Source: Clavibacter phaseoli (GTDB lineage: Bacteria; Actinomycetota; Actinomycetes; Actinomycetales; Microbacteriaceae). From it: a DNA stretch of 64,000 bases. The stretch lies in assembly GCF_021922925.1 (NCBI RefSeq), contig NZ_CP040787.1:59062-123061 (forward strand), read 5' to 3'. The notes under the pieces are model-generated. The model did not search any database, was not told where the DNA came from, and worked only from the letters and a program-made list of their open reading frames with translations. Made by a program: the position numbers and the translations under genes. Position 1 is the first letter of the stretch. Each line of letters starts with the position of its first letter. Below are positions 59,829 to 64,000 of this stretch, piece by piece.

Positions 59829-60302
59829 GTGACCGCATCTCGCGCATCCCGTTCGCCGTGGACGCCCATCCTCGTCGTCCTCGCGCTGATCGGCCTGCTC
59901 GTCAGCGTCTTCGCCATGCAGTCGATGACCATGCGCAGCCACGCGGATACCGGTTCCGGCGACCCCCACGCTTATGGCGCGTCCACCACCTCGGCTCCGG
60001 CCGCGAGCACGGGGACGGGAGTGTCGATCGCGCCGATGCCGGCCTCGCACGTGATGCCCGCGAATGAGACGGGAGCGATGCCCGCTGCTCCGTGTGACGA
60101 GCACTGCGTCATGGGGTGCGTCGTGATGGCCGCTGTGTGCGGCATCGTGTTCACCCTCGGGAGCCTTCTTCTCCTGCTTCGCCTTCCTGCGGCGTCGGCT
60201 CTCGCCATGCGGCTCCTGCCACGTGCGTCCCGCCCGCAGCCGCGCGCTCGCGCGCACATCTACTCACCCTCGTTGACCGTCCTGTCCATCAGTCGGATCT
60301 GA
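59829..60302 (+). CDS. DUF6153-like two-helix membrane protein, Met/Cys/His-rich
   Basis: A GTG start at 59829 behind GAGGAGG (somewhat distant) gives about 157 residues. Helix 1 is ILVVLALIGLLVSVFAMQSM; the outer segment contains SMTMRSHADTG, PMPASHVMPANETG and CDEHCVMGC, all plausible copper ligands. Helix 2 is VVMAAVCGIVFTLGSLLLLL, and the tail is basic, ending LTVLSISRI as in the 58646 protein. Its place between copZ-like and DUF305 genes supports a copper role. Whether it binds, senses or moves copper is unknown. Confidence 0.6.
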   Translation: MTASRASRSPWTPILVVLALIGLLVSVFAMQSMTMRSHADTGSGDPHAYGASTTSAPAASTGTGVSIAPMPASHVMPANETGAMPAAPCDEHCVMGCVVMAAVCGIVFTLGSLLLLLRLPAASALAMRLLPRASRPQPRARAHIYSPSLTVLSISRI

Positions 60303-60400
60303 TTCACACCCGAAGGTCGCAGCCGCGCTGCGACTGCCCCGCGCTGCGGCGCGGGGCGTCATCTGAATCCTCTTCGACCAACAGAACGGACACGATCATC

Positions 60401-61009
60401 ATGAGCACCACCCGCATCCTCCTCGCCGCCACCCTCGCGACCGCCACCACGCTCGCTCTCGCCGGCTGCGCCTCCGACACCTCATCCGGCATGAGCGGCA
60501 TGGACCACAACAGCTCCTCCTCCAGCGCTCCTGCCACCAGCGCCGCGCCCGCCGACGTCAACGACCAGGACGTCATGTTCGTCCAGATGATGAAGCCCCA
60601 CCACGAGCAGGCCATCGAGATGGCGGACATGATCTTGGAGAAGGGCGACATCAGTACCGAGGTCACCCAGCTCGCCACCGAGATCAAGGCCGCACAGGTC
60701 CCCGAGATCGAGCAGCTCGACGCCTGGATCAGTGACTGGGGCATCGAGGAGTCCGCGTCCGGGATGGACCACAGCATGGACGGCATGATGTCCGACGACG
60801 ACATGTCCGCCCTGGGCTCCGCCACCGGCACCGAGGCGGAGAAGCTGTTCCTCGAGCAGATGGTGCAGCACCACGAAGGTGCCGTCGAGATGGCTCAGAC
60901 CGAGATCGACAAGGGCCAGAACCCCGACGCGATGAGCATGGCGACCACCATCGTCCAGACCCAGAACGACGAGATCGCAACGATGAAGGACCTGCTCGCC
61001 AGCTCCTAG
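60401..61009 (+). CDS. DUF305 copper-associated lipoprotein (202 aa)
   Basis: Signal peptide with lipobox LALAGCASD (lipid Cys near residue 24). A Ser-rich linker with SGMSGMDHNS follows, then two DUF305 repeats, each with the paired-His motif: MMKPHHEQAIEMADMILEKG and MVQHHEGAVEMAQTEIDKG. Met/Asp/His segments (SGMDHSMDGMMSDDDM) lie between. This ferritin-like helical fold is regularly found in actinobacterial copper and silver resistance loci and probably binds copper outside the membrane. In the same direction as the copZ-like gene. Confidence 0.88.
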   Translation: MSTTRILLAATLATATTLALAGCASDTSSGMSGMDHNSSSSSAPATSAAPADVNDQDVMFVQMMKPHHEQAIEMADMILEKGDISTEVTQLATEIKAAQVPEIEQLDAWISDWGIEESASGMDHSMDGMMSDDDMSALGSATGTEAEKLFLEQMVQHHEGAVEMAQTEIDKGQNPDAMSMATTIVQTQNDEIATMKDLLASS

Positions 61010-61145
61010 ATCCCCACGCTGCCGGCCCGCGATGACACGTCGACGACGGGCCGACATGCGTGATCTTGCCGCGGAAGCCTGGGGCCCTCACCGGGCCCCA
61101 GGCCCTCTCCGGCGCGCTGCCGATCCCCGAATTCGAGGTCCTGAC

Positions 61146-62138
61146 ATGAACACGCCCACACATCTCCCCCTGCGCTCGAGCCCGACACCGGACAGAGCTG
61201 CCCCCACACCGCCGCATCCCTCGGTGCGCCGCCGCCTCCTCGGTGCAGGTGCGGTCGCGTCGGCGACCTTGGTCGTCGTGACCGGCTGCGCAACATCGTT
61301 GCCCACGTCACCCTCAGCGGAGGCGTCGTTCGAGCATGTGCACGGACTGGGTCACGACCCGGTCACCGGTCTCACCTATGCCGCGGCGCACACCGGCGTG
61401 TGGGTGGTGCCCACCAACGCACTCCCGGACACATACCCCAGTCATTCCGCGGCCGAAGACGACACGGACGAGGGACCGATCGCGGGCCGGATGCAGGACA
61501 CGATGGGCTTCACCATCACCCCCGAGGGTGTGTTCTACGCCTCCGGGCACCCCGATCCCGCTGAACAGAACCCTGCGGGCCCGAACCTGGGCCTAATCCG
61601 CAGCACCGACGCCGCGACAACGTGGGAGCTAGTGTCCCTGAGCGGGCAAACCGACTTCCACGACCTCTCCACGGCCCCTCTCGATGACGGCACCACCCGG
61701 ATCTACGGATATGACGCCGGCGGTGCGGGCATCAGCCGCAGCGACGACTCGGGAACCACCTGGAGCACCGCGGCCGCACTGGAAATCCGAGACCTGACCA
61801 CAGATCCCGAACTCCCCAATCGGGTCCTCGCATCGACCGCCGAGGGTCTACAGGTCAGTGATGACGGCGCCGAATCGTTCCGCCTCGTCGACGGCGCCCC
61901 ACTGCTGTACCTGGTGGAGAGCACCGGTGACGGCGCATACGTCGGCATCGATGTTGACGGAGCCGTCTGGACAGGCAGCCCGGAAGGTGACTGGAGCCGC
62001 CACGGGAACGTCACCGGGGCACCGGAGGCGTTGGCGTTCGTCGGCGGCAAGGATCCGTGGATCCTTGCCGCCGACGAACGTGGTGTGGTCGCAAGCCCCG
62101 ACTACGGGGAGACCTGGACGGTGCTGCGTTCTTCCTGA
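61146..62138 (+). CDS. F510_1955-like secreted beta-propeller lipoprotein (330 aa)
   Basis: A twin-arginine-like start (SVRRRLLGAGAVASATLVVV) leads to a lipobox TGCATS. The mature part is a BNR/sialidase-like beta-propeller without enzyme residues: FEHVHGLGHDPVTG, GLIRSTDAATTWELVS, GISRSDDSGTTWST, GVVASPDYGETWTVL are recurring Asp-box turns (S-x-D-x-G-x-T-W). This group is annotated as F510_1955 glycosylhydrolase and travels with DUF305 and copper ATPase genes; the hydrolase label is probably not a true function. The 3' end overlaps the convergent ATPase gene by 37 bp. Confidence 0.82.
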   Translation: MNTPTHLPLRSSPTPDRAAPTPPHPSVRRRLLGAGAVASATLVVVTGCATSLPTSPSAEASFEHVHGLGHDPVTGLTYAAAHTGVWVVPTNALPDTYPSHSAAEDDTDEGPIAGRMQDTMGFTITPEGVFYASGHPDPAEQNPAGPNLGLIRSTDAATTWELVSLSGQTDFHDLSTAPLDDGTTRIYGYDAGGAGISRSDDSGTTWSTAAALEIRDLTTDPELPNRVLASTAEGLQVSDDGAESFRLVDGAPLLYLVESTGDGAYVGIDVDGAVWTGSPEGDWSRHGNVTGAPEALAFVGGKDPWILAADERGVVASPDYGETWTVLRSS

Positions 62139-64000
62139 CGGACGGGCGCGGTGCCGCGGTGCAGGGCAGCGCGGGTGCTGGCGTCCGGGGCGAGGTCCAG
62201 GCGGCGCAGCAGCTGCGCGTTCAGGGCGACGACGATCGTGGATGCGGACATCAGCAACGCGCCGACCGACATGGGCAGCACGAACCCGACGGGTGCGAGC
62301 ACCCCCGCGGCCAGCGGGACGGAGAGCAGGTTGTAGCCAGCGGCCCACCACAGGTTCTGCTTCATCTTCCCGAAGCTCGCCCGGGACAGCTCGATCACGG
62401 ACAGCACCGATCGGGGATCATCCGACGCGAGGATCACCCCGGCTGACGCGATCGCGACGTCGGTGCCGGCACCGATCGCGATGCCCACGTCCGCCTGCGC
62501 GAGGGCGGGGGCGTCGTTCACGCCGTCGCCGACCATCGCGACCCGGCGCCCGTCCTTCTGCAGCTCAGCCACCTTCGCAGCCTTGTCCTCTGGCTTCACG
62601 CCCGCGAACACCCGGTCGATGTCGAGCTCCTGCCCGACGGACTGGGCCACGGCTTCCGCGTCACCGGTGATCATCACCACCTGCACCCCGATCGCGTGCA
62701 GCGCCTGGACCGCTTGGCGGGACTCCTCGCGCACCTCATCGGCCAGCCCGAGTGCCCCGACGACCTGGCCGTCCTGGAGCACGTGCAGGATGATCATCCC
62801 CTCCTCCTCCCACGCCCGAGATGCCCCAATCGGGTCCGCGTGATGGGCGCTGAGCATGCTGGGGCCGCCGACGCTGACCTGCCTGCCCTCGACAATGGCG
62901 GTGACGCCGACCGCCGTAGACGCCTCGAACCCCGATGCCCGAGGCACCTGCAACCCGCGCGCCTCAGCACCGGTGACGATCGCTCGGGCCAGGGGGTGCT
63001 CACTGTCCGCCTCGACCGCGGCGGCGATCGCGATGACCTGTTCTTCGGTGAATCCGTCGACCGTGTGGACGGCGGCGAGGGTCGGCTCTCCCTTGGTCAG
63101 GGTGCCGGTCTTGTCGAACAGGACCGTGTCGACTGTCCGCATGCTTTCCAACGCGAGCCGGTCCTTCACCAGGACCCCGCCCTTCGCGGCGCGCTCGGTC
63201 GCGATCGACACCACCAGTGGGATCGCCAGCCCCAGTGCGTGCGGGCACGCGATCACCAGCACGGTGATCGTGCGGATCACCGCCTCGTCCGGACTCCCGA
63301 GCGCGCTCCACACGATCGCGGTGATGACGCCGGCACCGAGCGCGAACCAGAACAGCCAGCCGGCCGCGGTGTCCGCGATGCGCTGCGCCCGCGAGGACGA
63401 GTTCTGCGCCTCCGCGACCAGACGCTGGATGCCCGCCAACGCGGTGTCATCGCCGACGGCCGTGACCTCGACCCGCAGCGCCGTGTCCGTCGCGACCGTT
63501 CCCGCGACGACGGTGGAGCCGGGGCCACGGCTCACCGGTCGGGACTCCCCCGTGATCATCGACTCGTCGACGTCCGCGGTGCCCTCGACGACCCGGCCGT
63601 CCGCCGGCACACGTCCTCCGGGGCGGATGATGACGACGTCGCCGCGCACGAGCTCCGCCGGGGACACCTTCTCCGCTGTCTCCCCGCGCACCCTCTCCGC
63701 CTCATCTGGAAGCAGCGCCGCCAGGGACTCCAGCGCCGTGGAGGTCTGTGCGAGCGAGCGCATCTCGATCCAGTGCCCGAGCAGCATGATCACCACCAGC
63801 AGCGCGAGCTCCCACCAGAAGTCGAGCTCGTGGTCCAGCAACCCGAGGCTCGCACCCCACGAGGACAGGAACGCGACCGTGATCGCCAGGGCGATCAGCA
63901 GCATCATCCCCGGCGTCCGGGACTTGAGCTCCGACACCGCCCCCGTGAGGAACGGCCGGCCGCCCCACACGTACATCACGGTCCCGAGGACGGGCGAGAT
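62102..64000 (-). CDS. copB: CopB-type copper P-type ATPase (5' end outside window)
   Basis: More than 630 residues visible. The phosphorylation motif DKTGTLTKG, TGES (actuator), HP of EHPLARAI (nucleotide domain) and GDGVNDAPAL are all intact. The membrane metal motif is CPH (VIACPHALGLAIPL) rather than CPC, which marks the P1B-3/CopB branch. The frame is open to the window edge (ISPVLGT ahead of VMYVWGG), so the N-terminal helices and any His-rich metal domain are missing from view. It exports copper from the cytosol and is the core of the cassette. Convergent with the 61146 gene. Confidence 0.92.
   Translation of the reverse strand: MSPVLGTVMYVWGGRPFLTGAVSELKSRTPGMMLLIALAITVAFLSSWGASLGLLDHELDFWWELALLVVIMLLGHWIEMRSLAQTSTALESLAALLPDEAERVRGETAEKVSPAELVRGDVVIIRPGGRVPADGRVVEGTADVDESMITGESRPVSRGPGSTVVAGTVATDTALRVEVTAVGDDTALAGIQRLVAEAQNSSSRAQRIADTAAGWLFWFALGAGVITAIVWSALGSPDEAVIRTITVLVIACPHALGLAIPLVVSIATERAAKGGVLVKDRLALESMRTVDTVLFDKTGTLTKGEPTLAAVHTVDGFTEEQVIAIAAAVEADSEHPLARAIVTGAEARGLQVPRASGFEASTAVGVTAIVEGRQVSVGGPSMLSAHHADPIGASRAWEEEGMIILHVLQDGQVVGALGLADEVREESRQAVQALHAIGVQVVMITGDAEAVAQSVGQELDIDRVFAGVKPEDKAAKVAELQKDGRRVAMVGDGVNDAPALAQADVGIAIGAGTDVAIASAGVILASDDPRSVLSVIELSRASFGKMKQNLWWAAGYNLLSVPLAAGVLAPVGFVLPMSVGALLMSASTIVVALNAQLLRRLDLAPDASTRAALHRGTAPVRQEERSTVQVSP

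Noticed and set aside
1..64000. CRISPR arrays, tRNA or rRNA genes, integrase or transposase genes
   Set aside because: I looked for regularly spaced repeats, cloverleaf-like stretches and recombinase motifs (Tyr R-H-R-Y, Ser recombinase, DDE) and found none I could support. The 24-bp tandem repeat has no spacers.

Overview
The window is high-GC DNA with actinobacterial character: GC-rich third codon positions, AGGAGG-type ribosome sites, SCO6880-type conjugation proteins and DUF4913 proteins. The mix of genes suggests a plant- or soil-associated member of the Microbacteriaceae. There are partition, replication, relaxase and type IV secretion genes but no recognisable integrase, tRNA or rRNA, so I infer a conjugative (mega)plasmid or plasmid-derived element rather than ordinary chromosome. 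Species cannot be named from the sequence.

Region 1 (1-17.2 kb) is a carbohydrate locus. Four very large secreted GH43 proteins (196-3774 and 3910-6855 on the minus strand, 10569-13895 and 14038-16731 on the plus strand) combine LamG, bacterial Ig and GH43 propeller modules. All four end in the same ~90-residue domain bounded by two cysteines. A small secreted HExxH protein, two MarR regulators and an MFS exporter sit among them. Three copies of a LacI-type operator (core TTGTTACCGTGAACAA) lie in the locus; two are built into promoters with near-identical architecture.

Region 2 (17.2-21.2 kb) looks like a worn junction: an SDR oxidoreductase with an abnormal C-terminus, a divergent TetR gene, an aldo/keto reductase, a frameshifted FtsX-type permease fragment, a small gene with an in-frame TGA, and a short tandem repeat.

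Region 3 (21.2-28.2 kb) is the maintenance backbone: an Orc1/Cdc6-like AAA ATPase, a ParA with a small partner protein, a gene-free 0.75 kb stretch rich in CTAGC/TTGCATAGC palindromes (probable origin/centromere), a primase-type replication initiator, two small ribbon-helix-helix-like proteins, an SSB-like protein and a divergent winged-helix regulator. Two similar structured elements, each ending in a terminator-like hairpin on the plus strand, lie antisense to the leaders of the replication gene and of the first small regulator. They look like a duplicated counter-transcribed RNA.

Region 4 (28.5-55 kb) is the transfer region. A tightly overlapping operon (28.5-38.7 kb) encodes a ParA-like ATPase, pilin, VirB8-like, VirB6-like, SCO6880, VirB4-like, lytic transglycosylase-like and VirD4-like proteins plus a DUF4913 protein. 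It is followed by two membrane proteins of lower GC, a MOBF relaxase-helicase, an oriT candidate, an HNH protein, a Fic toxin-antitoxin pair, a second VirD4-like gene with a second DUF4913 gene, two envelope proteins, and a second, MOBP-type, relaxase with MobC and its own oriT candidate. One element thus carries two relaxases and two coupling proteins.

Region 5 (55-64 kb) holds a DUF5677-like gene, two adjacent M23 peptidases, and a copper-resistance cassette: two DUF6153-like membrane proteins, a CopZ-like chaperone behind a CsoR-type operator, a DUF305 lipoprotein, an F510_1955-like lipoprotein and a CopB-type P-type ATPase that runs off the window end.
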